Positions 17,351 through 23,765 of a DNA stretch of 64,000 nt are shown here, in pieces. Each line of letters opens with the position of its first letter. Position 1 is the first letter of the stretch. This DNA comes from Mycobacterium sp. PSTR-4-N (GTDB taxonomy: Bacteria; Actinomycetota; Actinomycetes; Mycobacteriales; Mycobacteriaceae): positions 248,001 through 312,000 of the forward strand of contig NZ_JAKRFN010000002.1 of assembly GCF_022348085.1 (NCBI RefSeq), read 5' to 3'. The notes under the pieces were generated by a model. That model saw nothing but the letters and a program-made list of their open reading frames with translations, had not been told where the DNA came from and did not search any database. Position numbers and translations under genes: made by a program.

Positions 17351-17769
17351 GTGCTTCCTGGATCACCGTGATCGCGGTGCTGATCGCGGCATTCGGCGCC
17401 GCGTTCGTCATCGGCAGGCTGCTGACCTCACGTGCGGGTTCGGTGACCCCGTCCGCGGATTCGCCTGCCGTGGACACCAGCGAGCTGGGCCTGTCCGGTA
17501 CCGGTCCGACGGTCCTGCATTTCGGGGCGGTGTGGTGCGGTCCGTGTGCCGGGGTCCGCCGCGTCGTCGATCAGGTGTGCGCCGACCTGCCGGCAGTGGC
17601 GCACGTGGAGATCGACATGGACGCCAATCCCGAAGCCGCGCGCCGTCTTTCCGTGCTGTCTCTGCCGACGACGTTCGTCTTCGACGCCGAAGGACGCCAG
17701 CGGTATCGGGCGTCCGGCGTTCCGACAGCCGCTGACCTGCGGTCCGCTCTGCTGCCGCTGTTGGCTTGA
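17347..17769 (+). CDS. Membrane-anchored thioredoxin-like protein
   Basis: The protein has 140 residues with an N-terminal membrane anchor (about 5-25). The thioredoxin fold carries the active site WCGPC (Cys64, Cys67) and the cis-proline loop SLPTTF. It probably reduces disulfides at the outer face of the membrane. It is coupled to lmeA by a 4-nt overlap. M. tuberculosis has a homologue in the same place (Rv0816c). The cysteine-attenuated sulfur operon begins just after it. Confidence 0.88.
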   Translation: MSASWITVIAVLIAAFGAAFVIGRLLTSRAGSVTPSADSPAVDTSELGLSGTGPTVLHFGAVWCGPCAGVRRVVDQVCADLPAVAHVEIDMDANPEAARRLSVLSLPTTFVFDAEGRQRYRASGVPTAADLRSALLPLLA

Positions 17770-17785
17770 TCACGTGGTCGTTCGG

Positions 17786-17791
17786 TAAGCT
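17786..17791 (+). promoter_or_regulatory. -10 element of the leaderless polycysteine operon
   Basis: TAAGCT is followed after 7 nt by the GTG at 17799, so the leader peptide is probably initiated at the transcript 5' end. Confidence 0.65.
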
Positions 17792-17798
17792 GTCAGCC

Positions 17799-17888
17799 GT
17801 GTCAGCCCGTGTCGAGCTCAGGCTCACCAAGCGCCGCGCAGTCGATCTGTGCCGCGTTGCGGGTTGTTGCTGTTGTTGTAGCTGCTAG
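17799..17888 (+). CDS. Polycysteine leader peptide (cysteine attenuator)
   Basis: The 29-codon ORF starts with GTG. It has a basic middle (LTKRRAV) and ends VAGCCCCCSC, with five consecutive Cys codons at 23-27 plus Cys18 and Cys29. Such leaderless polycysteine ORFs are described in mycobacteria as cysteine-responsive attenuators of the operon behind them. Ribosome stalling at the Cys run when Cys-tRNA is scarce would change folding of the RNA to 17972 and open the downstream ribosome-binding site. The operon behind it is sulfur-related (DUF4395, cysA, sseC), which fits. No SD precedes the GTG. Confidence 0.85.
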   Translation: MSARVELRLTKRRAVDLCRVAGCCCCCSC

Positions 17889-17895
17889 GTAGCCG

Positions 17896-17966
17896 CGCCG
17901 GTCTCGGCGTCGCGCTCCCCGGCGGTCTCGTCGCGAGCCGCACCAGCCAGTCCAGACAACAGGAGC
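17896..17966 (+). promoter_or_regulatory. Attenuator RNA between polycysteine leader and DUF4395 gene
   Basis: Two hairpins can form: CGCCG-GTCT-CGGCG (17896-17909) and CGGtCTCG-TCG-CGAGCCG (17923-17940). GCTCC (17914-17918), between them, is the exact complement of GGAGC (17962-17966), which contains the SD of the gene at 17973. Sequestration of the SD is therefore possible. Confidence 0.6.
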
Positions 17967-17972
17967 ATTTTC

Positions 17973-18446
17973 ATGTCGCACGTCTCGCAGATCACACAGC
18001 ACCCGGCACCGACCGAGGTCGACGTTCGCGGTCCGCGATTCGTCGCGTGGATCACCACCGGCGTGCTGGTCGCGACTCTGCTCGTGTCGACGGTCAGCAC
18101 TGCGCTGGCCGCCGGTGTCCTCGCCGCCCAGGCGGTCGTGTTCGCGCTCGGCGCCACGGTCGGTCCCCGTCGGCACCCGTACGGTCTCGTGTTCTCGGCG
18201 CTCGTCGCTCCGCGGCTGGGTCCCGTGACGGAGCGGGAGCCGGTGGCTCCGCTGAAGTTCGCCCAATTGGTCGGCCTGCTCTTCGCGGTCGCCGGTGTCG
18301 CAGCCTTCCTCGCCGGGTCGCCGACGCTCGGGCTGGTGGCCACCGGTCTGGCGCTTGCGGCCGCTTTCCTGAACGCAGCCTTCGGCATCTGCCTGGGCTG
18401 CCAGCTCTATCCGTTGTTCCTCCGCCTCAAACCCACTCACTCGTAG
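17973..18446 (+). CDS. DUF4395 membrane protein of the sulfur operon
   Basis: The protein has 157 residues with four hydrophobic segments (about 27-47, 48-62, 95-115, 117-137). A C-terminal pair of Cys lies in FGICLGCQLYP. DUF4395 proteins occur beside rhodaneses and thioredoxins, and the conserved Cys pair suggests handling of sulfane sulfur or redox, but the function is not established. The SD AGGAG (17961-17965) is predicted to be controlled by the leader. cysA starts 17 nt downstream. Confidence 0.85.
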   Translation: MSHVSQITQHPAPTEVDVRGPRFVAWITTGVLVATLLVSTVSTALAAGVLAAQAVVFALGATVGPRRHPYGLVFSALVAPRLGPVTEREPVAPLKFAQLVGLLFAVAGVAAFLAGSPTLGLVATGLALAAAFLNAAFGICLGCQLYPLFLRLKPTHS

Positions 18447-18463
18447 TCGAAAGGATTTCCTCC

Positions 18464-19297
18464 ATGGCACGCTCCGACGTCCTGGTCACAGCAGACTGGG
18501 CCGAGAGCAATCTCGATGCGCCGAAGACCGTCTTCGTCGAGGTCGACGAAGACACCAGCGCATACGACACCGGGCACATCCCGGGCGCGATCCGGCTCGA
18601 CTGGAAGACCGATCTGCAGGATCCGGTCAAGCGCGACTTCGTCGACCAGCAGCAGTTCTCGAAGCTGCTGTCGGAGCGCGGCATCGCCAACGACGACACG
18701 GTGGTGCTCTACGGCGGCAACAACAACTGGTTCGCCGCCTACGCCTACTGGTACTTCAAGCTGTACGGCCACGCCGACGTCAAACTGCTCGACGGTGGCC
18801 GCAAGAAGTGGGAGCTCGATGCGCGGCCCCTGTCCACGGATGCGGTGAAGCGGCCCGAGACCAGCTACACCGCCCAGGCACCCGACAACAGCATCCGCGC
18901 GTTCCGGGATGAGGTCATCGCGGCGATCGGGGAGAAGAACCTGGTCGACGTGCGCTCGCCCGACGAGTTCTCCGGCAAGATCCTGGCGCCGGCGCATCTG
19001 CCGCAGGAGCAGAGCCAGCGCGCCGGTCACATCCCGTCGGCCATCAACGTGCCGTGGAGCAAGGCCGCCAACGAGGACGGCACCTTCAAGTCCGACGAGG
19101 ACCTGGCCAAGCTCTACGCCGACGCCGGGTTGGACGGTGAGAAGGAAACCATCGCCTACTGCCGCATCGGGGAGCGCTCGTCGCACACCTGGTTCGTGCT
19201 GCAGGAGCTGTTGGGACACAAGAACGTCAAGAACTACGACGGCAGTTGGACGGAATACGGCTCCCTGGTGGGCGCCCCGATCGAGTTGGGAAGTTGA
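18464..19297 (+). CDS. cysA: Thiosulfate sulfurtransferase (rhodanese) CysA2-like
   Basis: Tandem-domain rhodanese of 277 residues. The N-terminal inactive domain is about 5-125; the catalytic domain (about 145-275) has the active-site loop CRIGERSS, with the persulfide-forming Cys near 233. It transfers sulfane sulfur from thiosulfate to an acceptor. The M. tuberculosis homologues are CysA2/CysA3. The next gene, sseC, starts 1 nt after the stop, as in M. tuberculosis. Expression should depend on the polycysteine attenuator upstream. Confidence 0.95.
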   Translation: MARSDVLVTADWAESNLDAPKTVFVEVDEDTSAYDTGHIPGAIRLDWKTDLQDPVKRDFVDQQQFSKLLSERGIANDDTVVLYGGNNNWFAAYAYWYFKLYGHADVKLLDGGRKKWELDARPLSTDAVKRPETSYTAQAPDNSIRAFRDEVIAAIGEKNLVDVRSPDEFSGKILAPAHLPQEQSQRAGHIPSAINVPWSKAANEDGTFKSDEDLAKLYADAGLDGEKETIAYCRIGERSSHTWFVLQELLGHKNVKNYDGSWTEYGSLVGAPIELGS

Positions 19298-19298
19298 T

Positions 19299-19601
19299 AT
19301 GTGCTCTGCACCGAAGCAAGGACTGACGTTGCCCGCGAGCGTCGACCTGGAGAAGGAAACGGTCATCACCGGCCGTGTCGTGGACGGCTCGGGTCAGGCG
19401 GTCGGCGGGGCGTTCGTGCGCCTGCTCGACAGCTCCGACGAGTTCACCGCCGAGGTCGTCGCGTCGGCCACCGGTGATTTCCGGTTCTTCGCTGCGCCGG
19501 GCACGTGGACGCTGCGCGCACTGTCGAAGGCCGGCAACGGCGACGCCACCGTGGCGCCTTCGGGAGCGGGCATCCACGAGGTCGACGTCAAGGTCGCGTA
19601 G
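19299..19601 (+). CDS. sseC: SseC, DUF1416 sulfur-metabolism protein
   Basis: The protein has 100 residues with one beta-sandwich domain of the DUF1416/carboxypeptidase-regulatory-like kind (VITGRVVDGSGQAVGGAFVR). Cys2 follows the initiator Met (MCSAPK), a conserved feature that might accept sulfur from the adjacent rhodanese; that role is inference. It is invariably paired with cysA2 in mycobacteria. The ATG follows the cysA TGA by 1 nt. Confidence 0.9.
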   Translation: MCSAPKQGLTLPASVDLEKETVITGRVVDGSGQAVGGAFVRLLDSSDEFTAEVVASATGDFRFFAAPGTWTLRALSKAGNGDATVAPSGAGIHEVDVKVA

Positions 19602-19640
19602 GACGTCGCGTAGGACACAGCTCGCAGCGCAGGCGACGCC

Positions 19641-19675
19641 GAGGAGTCGCGCCATCACGTCCGGCGCGACTCCTC
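19641..19675 (+). terminator. Terminator of the cysA-sseC operon
   Basis: A perfect 13-bp stem GAGGAGTCGCGCC/GGCGCGACTCCTC (19641-19653 with 19663-19675) has a 9-nt loop and is followed by a moderately T-rich stretch. It lies 40 nt after the sseC stop. Confidence 0.8.
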
Positions 19676-19786
19676 GCTCGATCGCTTTGATCTTGCTGTG
19701 AAATCGCTGCGCGTTGAGCTGCCGTCGGCGACGATAGGTGCACTGCCCGCGCGCCCGCGTGGGCCACACCTTTCGAGGACCCGACT

Positions 19787-20107
19787 ATGAAGATCACCAT
19801 CGCCTTTGCTGCGGCCGCTGCGTTCGCCACGGTCGGTGTCATCAGCGCGCCCGCTGCCCTCGCGGATCCCGAGGGCGATTTCCTCACGGTGATCGGCAAG
19901 GGTGGCATCACCTGGCCCTCGGACAAGACCCAGCAGGTGCTCGACACCGGCCGTGCGGTCTGCCAGGACTGGGAAAACGGGGCCACCTTCGAGCAGGAGG
20001 TCGCCGACCTGACCAGCGTCACCGACTGGTCGGACTACCAGGCCGGCTACTTCGTCGGCGCGGCCACCGGGGCCTTCTGCCCGGAGTGGGAGAGCAAGGT
20101 CAGCTGA
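19787..20107 (+). CDS. Secreted DUF732 protein
   Basis: The protein has 106 residues with a signal peptide (about 1-26, cleaved after APAALA). The mature domain is about 80 residues with two Cys (AVCQDW and AFCPEW) likely forming a disulfide, and a Tyr/Asp-rich helix. DUF732 proteins are abundant small secreted mycobacterial proteins of unknown function. The 185-bp gap upstream holds the preceding terminator and nothing else I recognise. Confidence 0.85.
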   Translation: MKITIAFAAAAAFATVGVISAPAALADPEGDFLTVIGKGGITWPSDKTQQVLDTGRAVCQDWENGATFEQEVADLTSVTDWSDYQAGYFVGAATGAFCPEWESKVS

Positions 20108-20132
20108 CTCCTGCGCCCCGATGGGCAGAAGC

Positions 20133-20138
20133 TAGACT
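20133..20138 (+). promoter_or_regulatory. -10 element of a leaderless small membrane peptide gene
   Basis: TAGACT ends 7 nt before the GTG at 20146. Confidence 0.6.
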
Positions 20139-20145
20139 CTCCTGC

Positions 20146-20244
20146 GTGGTGCTGTTCTACGAACTCCTGCTCGTCGCGGCCGTCGTGGTGATCACGTGGT
20201 TCGCGTTGTACGCGCTGTACCGGCTGATCACCGACGAGTCGTGA
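20146..20244 (+). CDS. 32-residue membrane peptide
   Basis: A single hydrophobic helix (about 7-27) is flanked by MVLFYE and YRLITDES. A -10 hexamer 7 nt before GTG makes it probably leaderless. Its TGA overlaps the GTG of the nitrobindin-like gene (GTGA), so it is likely the first cistron of that operon and sets its translation. Too short for usual gene callers. The function is unknown; a regulatory or accessory small membrane protein is the best guess. Confidence 0.65.
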   Translation: MVLFYELLLVAAVVVITWFALYALYRLITDES

Positions 20245-20870
20245 CTTCTGGCGACGAGGCGGTCGCCGCTGCTGCCGAGCGCGCCCGGCGGACCGCCGCG
20301 CGCAACATTCCGGCCTTCGGGGATCTGCCGGTGCCCGCCGATACCGCCAACTTGCGCGAGGGCGCCGATCTCGACGATCGGCTGCTGGCGCTGCTGCCAC
20401 TGGTCGGGGTGTGGCGTGGGGAGGGCGAGGGTCGCGGCTCGCACGGCGATTATCGCTTCGGCCAGCAGATCGTGGTTTCTCATGACGGGGCCGACTACCT
20501 CAATTGGGAGGCGCGCTCCTGGCGGCTGACCGACGAGGGCGACTACGACGGACCGACGTTGCGCGAGACGGGATTCTGGCGCTTCGTCAACGACCCCGGT
20601 GATCCCGGTGAGTCGCAGGCCATCGAGTTGCTGTTGGCGCATTCGGCCGGCTACGTGGAGTTGTTCTACGGTCGGCCACTCAATCAGTCCTCATGGGAAT
20701 TGGTCACCGACGCGCTGGCGCGGAGCAAGTCGGGAATTCTGGTCGGCGGAGCGAAGCGTCTCTACGGGATCGTCGACGGCGGCGATCTCGCCTACGTGGA
20801 AGAGCGGGTCGACGCGGACGGCGGTCTGGTTCCGCACCTGTCCGCCCGCCTGGCTCGGTTCGTCGGTTAG
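20241..20870 (+). CDS. Nitrobindin-like beta-barrel protein (FABP-like, Rv0813c type)
   Basis: The protein has 209 residues with a 10-stranded lipocalin/FABP-like barrel. The family signature is [22 protein letters not shown] near residues 54-75, and the C-terminal strand is [12 protein letters not shown]. tuberculosis Rv0813c has this fold and related nitrobindins bind haem; the ligand here is not proven. The GTG start overlaps the stop of the 32-aa peptide by 4 nt. Its own TAG shares a G with the next GTG, so three cistrons are linked. Confidence 0.88.
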   Translation: MTSGDEAVAAAAERARRTAARNIPAFGDLPVPADTANLREGADLDDRLLALLPLVGVWRGEGEGRGSHGDYRFGQQIVVSHDGADYLNWEARSWRLTDEGDYDGPTLRETGFWRFVNDPGDPGESQAIELLLAHSAGYVELFYGRPLNQSSWELVTDALARSKSGILVGGAKRLYGIVDGGDLAYVEERVDADGGLVPHLSARLARFVG

Positions 20871-21151
20871 TGCGGCGCGCAACGGCCGCGGTGGTGTGCG
20901 CGGCGAGTATGACCATGGCGTGCTCCGCGGCGTGCTCCTCTCCCGCCCAGCAGGAACCCCCGCCGTCGACCACGGCGTCTCCGAGCGTCGGGCACGGGTC
21001 GCTCGCGTACTGCCTGAGCCAGCACGGCATGCCGAAGGCGCCGGGGCCGGTGACAGGTCCTCCTGCCGGCGTCGATCCCGCGAAGTGGGAAGCAGCGATG
21101 CGGGACTGTTCGTCACTGGCGCCCGGGCCGGGCGCGCCGGCCCAGCCCTAG
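20870..21151 (+). CDS. Small secreted protein, possible lipoprotein
   Basis: The 93 residues start from the GTG that shares its G with the upstream TAG. The N-terminus is a signal sequence with several Cys (AACSS region is lipobox-like but lacks Leu at -3, so acylation is uncertain). A Pro/Ser/Thr linker is followed by a short domain with two Cys (AYCLSQHGM and MRDCSS). I do not recognise a family. It is the third cistron of the nitrobindin operon and is followed by a strong terminator. Confidence 0.6.
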   Translation: MRRATAAVVCAASMTMACSAACSSPAQQEPPPSTTASPSVGHGSLAYCLSQHGMPKAPGPVTGPPAGVDPAKWEAAMRDCSSLAPGPGAPAQP

Positions 21152-21177
21152 AACGGCCCGGCCCCAGAAACGGAGCA

Positions 21178-21226
21178 GCCCCCGAGCCGTCATCCTCGGT
21201 CGGACTCAACCAAGGGGCTCGGGGGC
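21178..21226. terminator. Terminator-like hairpin after the nitrobindin operon
   Basis: GCCCCCGAGCC (21178-21188) pairs perfectly with GGCTCGGGGGC (21216-21226). CCTCGGT/ACCAAGG extends the helix inward with one mismatch. It lies between convergent transcripts and could act on both. Confidence 0.75.
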
Positions 21227-21228
21227 CG

Positions 21229-21302
21229 GGTGGCTGCGGGGAATTCGCCAGCGCGCGCAGTAGGCGTCAAGCGCTCCCCGGCGCTGCTAGCTCGCAGCCA
21301 CC
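21229..21302. repeat. Long-range 10-bp inverted repeat (possible structured RNA)
   Basis: GGTGGCTGCG (21229-21238) and CGCAGCCACC (21293-21302) are exact inverse complements enclosing 54 nt. That interior has further self-complementary GCGC segments, including GCGC-TCCCCG-GCGC. It is not explained by a protein gene. Confidence 0.5.
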
Positions 21303-21325
21303 TCACATGTCCATAAGTCACTCAA
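21287..21325 (-). other. 12-codon ORF behind a near-complete 16S-tail complement
   Basis: On the minus strand GGGAAGGAGGTGGTCC (21347-21332) is almost the full complement of the 16S rRNA 3' tail and is followed 6 nt later by TTG. The TTG (21325) would encode MSDLWTCEVAAS and a TAG. A frame without a standard start (21398-21318) ends in LRLYTGKEVVRQIE and overlaps this TTG. I do not recognise either peptide. The 250 bases between 21152 and 21401 hold this element, the inverted repeat and the terminator, and no normal gene. Confidence 0.35.
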
Positions 21326-21401
21326 TTTGTCGGACCACCTCCTTCCCTGTGTACAGGCGAAGGTACTCGCGCTCTGGCTGCGCGACAAGGGAATTAATCT
21401 C

Positions 21402-22280
21402 TCAGCGATCACTGAGGATCGCCGCGTCGATCAGCGCGGCGATGTCGGCGGCCATCGGTGCCGGCGCCAGCGCAGTGCCGTCGAGGGTGTGCACGCGCGC
21501 CGCCAGCGTGATGCTCGACACCAGCCACACCCCCTGCGCGGTCATCAGGTCTGCGGGCCGCAGGGCCTGGTAGTCGCAGTCGAAGCCGGCGGTTCGCGCC
21601 GCCTCGAACAGCGCCCGCTGCGTCGTGCCGCGCAGGATCGGATACCAGGGCGGCGGCGTCAGCAAGCAGGGGCGCCCGTCGTCGGACGTCGTCGCGATGA
21701 CGACCGTGGAGCGGGGACCTTCGAGGACGTATCCGTCGGTACTGACGAACACGACGTCACCGGCGCCGTGCCGCTCGGCGTGCCGCAGCGCGGCCATGTT
21801 GACGGCGTAGGACAGCGTCTTGGCTCCCGCGACCAGCCACGGCAGGTTCTCGTCGGCGTTCGAGGCGAGTCCGCGGTCGAGCGTCAGCGCGGCGACGCCG
21901 GCGCGGCGCGCCTCGGCGACGCGGGGTGCCAGCGGACCGATGGTCGCGTAAGACGTACCGCGGGGGTCGCTTTCGCGACCTCGGCTGTACAGCAGGCGCA
22001 GCACGCCCTCGCCGCCGCCGCCGGCGAGCCATCGGGTGACGGCCAACTCGATCGCCGATCGCCACGCCGGAAGGTCGGGCGCGGCCAGGTCCATCAGCTG
22101 CGCCGAATGCGCCAGCCGCGCCAGATGCGCCTCCAGTAGGCAAGGCCTGCCCTCGCGGATCAGCAGGGTCTCGAAGATCCCGTCGCCGCGCACGGCGGCG
22201 AGTTCGTCGGCGTGCAGCAGCGGAGCTGACGGATCGCAGACCACACCGTCAAGGGAGACCACCACACTGAGTCCGGCCAT
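21402..22280 (-). CDS. pabC: Aminodeoxychorismate lyase-like PLP enzyme (class IV aminotransferase)
   Basis: Probably releases pyruvate from 4-amino-4-deoxychorismate to give p-aminobenzoate for folate; branched-chain or D-amino-acid transaminase activity cannot be excluded. The 292 residues have the fold-type IV PLP domain, catalytic Lys in AGAKTLSYAVNM (near 153), and the phosphate-binding region LRGTTQRALFEAA. The gene diverges from ygfZ, a folate-dependent protein, across 51 bp containing two -10 hexamers. M. tuberculosis has the same pair (Rv0812/Rv0811c). Confidence 0.87.
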   Translation of the reverse strand: MAGLSVVVSLDGVVCDPSAPLLHADELAAVRGDGIFETLLIREGRPCLLEAHLARLAHSAQLMDLAAPDLPAWRSAIELAVTRWLAGGGGEGVLRLLYSRGRESDPRGTSYATIGPLAPRVAEARRAGVAALTLDRGLASNADENLPWLVAGAKTLSYAVNMAALRHAERHGAGDVVFVSTDGYVLEGPRSTVVIATTSDDGRPCLLTPPPWYPILRGTTQRALFEAARTAGFDCDYQALRPADLMTAQGVWLVSSITLAARVHTLDGTALAPAPMAADIAALIDAAILSDR

Positions 22281-22288
22281 GGGGCATC

Positions 22289-22294
22289 AGCGTA
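22289..22294 (-). promoter_or_regulatory. -10 element of leaderless pabC
   Basis: On the minus strand TACGCT (22294-22289) ends 8 nt before the ATG at 22280. Confidence 0.5.
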
Positions 22295-22319
22295 GCGGCG
22301 CCGGAAAGCCGCAGGCTCG

Positions 22320-22325
22320 TAGAGT
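22320..22325 (+). promoter_or_regulatory. -10 element of leaderless ygfZ
   Basis: TAGAGT ends 6 nt before the ATG at 22332. It lies 26 nt from the divergent pabC -10. Confidence 0.55.
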
Positions 22326-22331
22326 TGAGGC

Positions 22332-23417
22332 ATGTCTGTGCACACCTCCGCCGTCCCAGCGCCCGAGAACGGGCCCGACGCCGGCGCGGTCTGGCATTAC
22401 GGCGATCCACTGGGCGAGCAGCGCGCGGCGACGCGCGCGGCGATCGTGGTGGACCGGTCGCACCGCGCCGTGCTGCAGCTCACCGGAGCGGAGCGCAGGA
22501 GCTGGTTGCACACGATCTCCAGCCAGCACGTCAGTGATCTGCCCGACGGCGCGGTGACGGAGAATCTCAACCTGGACGGGCAAGGGCGGGTCGAGGATCA
22601 CTGGGTGCAGACACAGCTCGACGGCGTCACGATCCTCGACACCGAACCGTGGCGGGGCGAGCCGCTGCTGGCCTTCCTGCGCAGGATGGTGTTCTGGGCT
22701 GACGTCGTGGTGGACACGTCGGACCTGGCGGTGTTGTCGTTGCTGGGACCCGAGGTGTCCGGAGCGGCAGTGCTGGCGGCAATGGGTGTGCCGGCGCTGC
22801 CGGTCCCGGGCACGGCCATCCCCCTGCCGGAGGGCGGGTTCCTCCGCGTGTTGGCGGGCACCGTGGACGAGTTCGACCTCGTCGTACCGCGCGACCAGGC
22901 GGAGTCCTACCTGCAGCGACTGGAGGCCGCCGGGGTGAGGCGTGCAGGGGTGTGGGCATACGAAGCGCACCGGGTGGCGGCGCTGCGGCCCCGCCTGGGC
23001 GTGGACACCGACGAGCGCACGATTCCGCACGAGGTGGGCTGGATCGGCTCGGCGGTGCACCTCGACAAGGGCTGCTACCGCGGCCAGGAGACCGTCGCGC
23101 GGGTGCACAACCTGGGTAAACCGCCGCGCATGCTCGTGCTGCTCCATCTCGACGGCGCCACTGATCGACCCGCCACCGGAGACCCGGTGCTGGCCGGTGG
23201 CCGCGCCGTCGGGCGGGTGGGCACTGTCGTGGAGCACGTGGACGAGGGTCCGATCGCGCTGGCGCTGCTCAAACGGGGCCTGCCAGCGGACACCGAGCTG
23301 GTGACCGGCGGCGAGGTGGCCGTGTCGGCGGTCATCGATCCCGATTCCCTGCCCGCCGCCGATGTGGTGGGAGCAGGCCGGTTGGCAGTGGACAGGCTGC
23401 GGGGCGCGGCGCGGTGA
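22332..23417 (+). CDS. ygfZ: YgfZ/GcvT-type folate-binding protein
   Basis: Tetrahydrofolate-dependent protein that helps iron-sulfur cluster enzymes mature or be repaired. The 361 residues have the GcvT fold; the diagnostic motif KGCYRGQE with its conserved Cys is near residue 245, and the C-terminal domain is a beta barrel. It probably has a leaderless transcript. The divergence from pabC suggests co-control of folate supply and use. Confidence 0.9.
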   Translation: MSVHTSAVPAPENGPDAGAVWHYGDPLGEQRAATRAAIVVDRSHRAVLQLTGAERRSWLHTISSQHVSDLPDGAVTENLNLDGQGRVEDHWVQTQLDGVTILDTEPWRGEPLLAFLRRMVFWADVVVDTSDLAVLSLLGPEVSGAAVLAAMGVPALPVPGTAIPLPEGGFLRVLAGTVDEFDLVVPRDQAESYLQRLEAAGVRRAGVWAYEAHRVAALRPRLGVDTDERTIPHEVGWIGSAVHLDKGCYRGQETVARVHNLGKPPRMLVLLHLDGATDRPATGDPVLAGGRAVGRVGTVVEHVDEGPIALALLKRGLPADTELVTGGEVAVSAVIDPDSLPAADVVGAGRLAVDRLRGAAR

Positions 23418-23496
23418 CCGCGGCAGAACGGGGCCTGCCAGCGCCGCGGCGTTCGGCACGGTAAAGTGTCGGCAGGACAATAGACACACTCAGATC

Positions 23497-23547
23497 GGAG
23501 CCGCCTAGTAATTAGGCCGCTCCGTTATTGCGCGAGGGGGTTCCCCC
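23497..23547 (+). other. Structured 5' leader of the DUF3073 gene
   Basis: GGAGCCGCCTA...TAGGCCGCTCC (23497-23523) folds into an 11-bp stem with one C-C mismatch. GGGGG-TT-CCCCC (23536-23547) then abuts the ATG, so the purine-rich SD-like GAGGGGG can be paired with the five C before the start codon. Confidence 0.55.
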
Positions 23548-23727
23548 ATGGGCCGCGGCCGGGCAAAGGCAAAGCAGACCAAGGTTGCTCGTGAGCTCAA
23601 GTACAGCTCACCGCAGACCGATTTCGAGCGGCTCCAGCGCGAGCTGGCCGGTGGAGACGATGACCGCCTCGGCGGCGACGTGCCATCGGATGATCGCTGG
23701 GCAGACGAGGACGACTGGCGGCCCTAG
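23548..23727 (+). CDS. DUF3073 small acidic/basic protein
   Basis: The protein has 59 residues: an N-terminal basic half (MGRGRAKAKQTKVARELKYS) and an acidic C-terminal half ending WADEDDWRP. DUF3073 is a conserved actinobacterial family of unknown role, usually next to purM as here. The charge separation suggests nucleic-acid or ribosome association, which is inference only. Two hairpins precede the start. Confidence 0.88.
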   Translation: MGRGRAKAKQTKVARELKYSSPQTDFERLQRELAGGDDDRLGGDVPSDDRWADEDDWRP

Positions 23728-23729
23728 CC

Positions 23730-23765
23730 GCCGGAGCGTCCGGCTCCCCCGGTCAGAATCGGGGG
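23730..23765. terminator. Double hairpin between DUF3073 gene and purM
   Basis: GCCGGA-GCG-TCCGGC (23730-23744) is followed directly by CCCCCG-N8-CGGGGG (23746-23765), which overlaps the end of purM. The genes are convergent. Confidence 0.65.
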
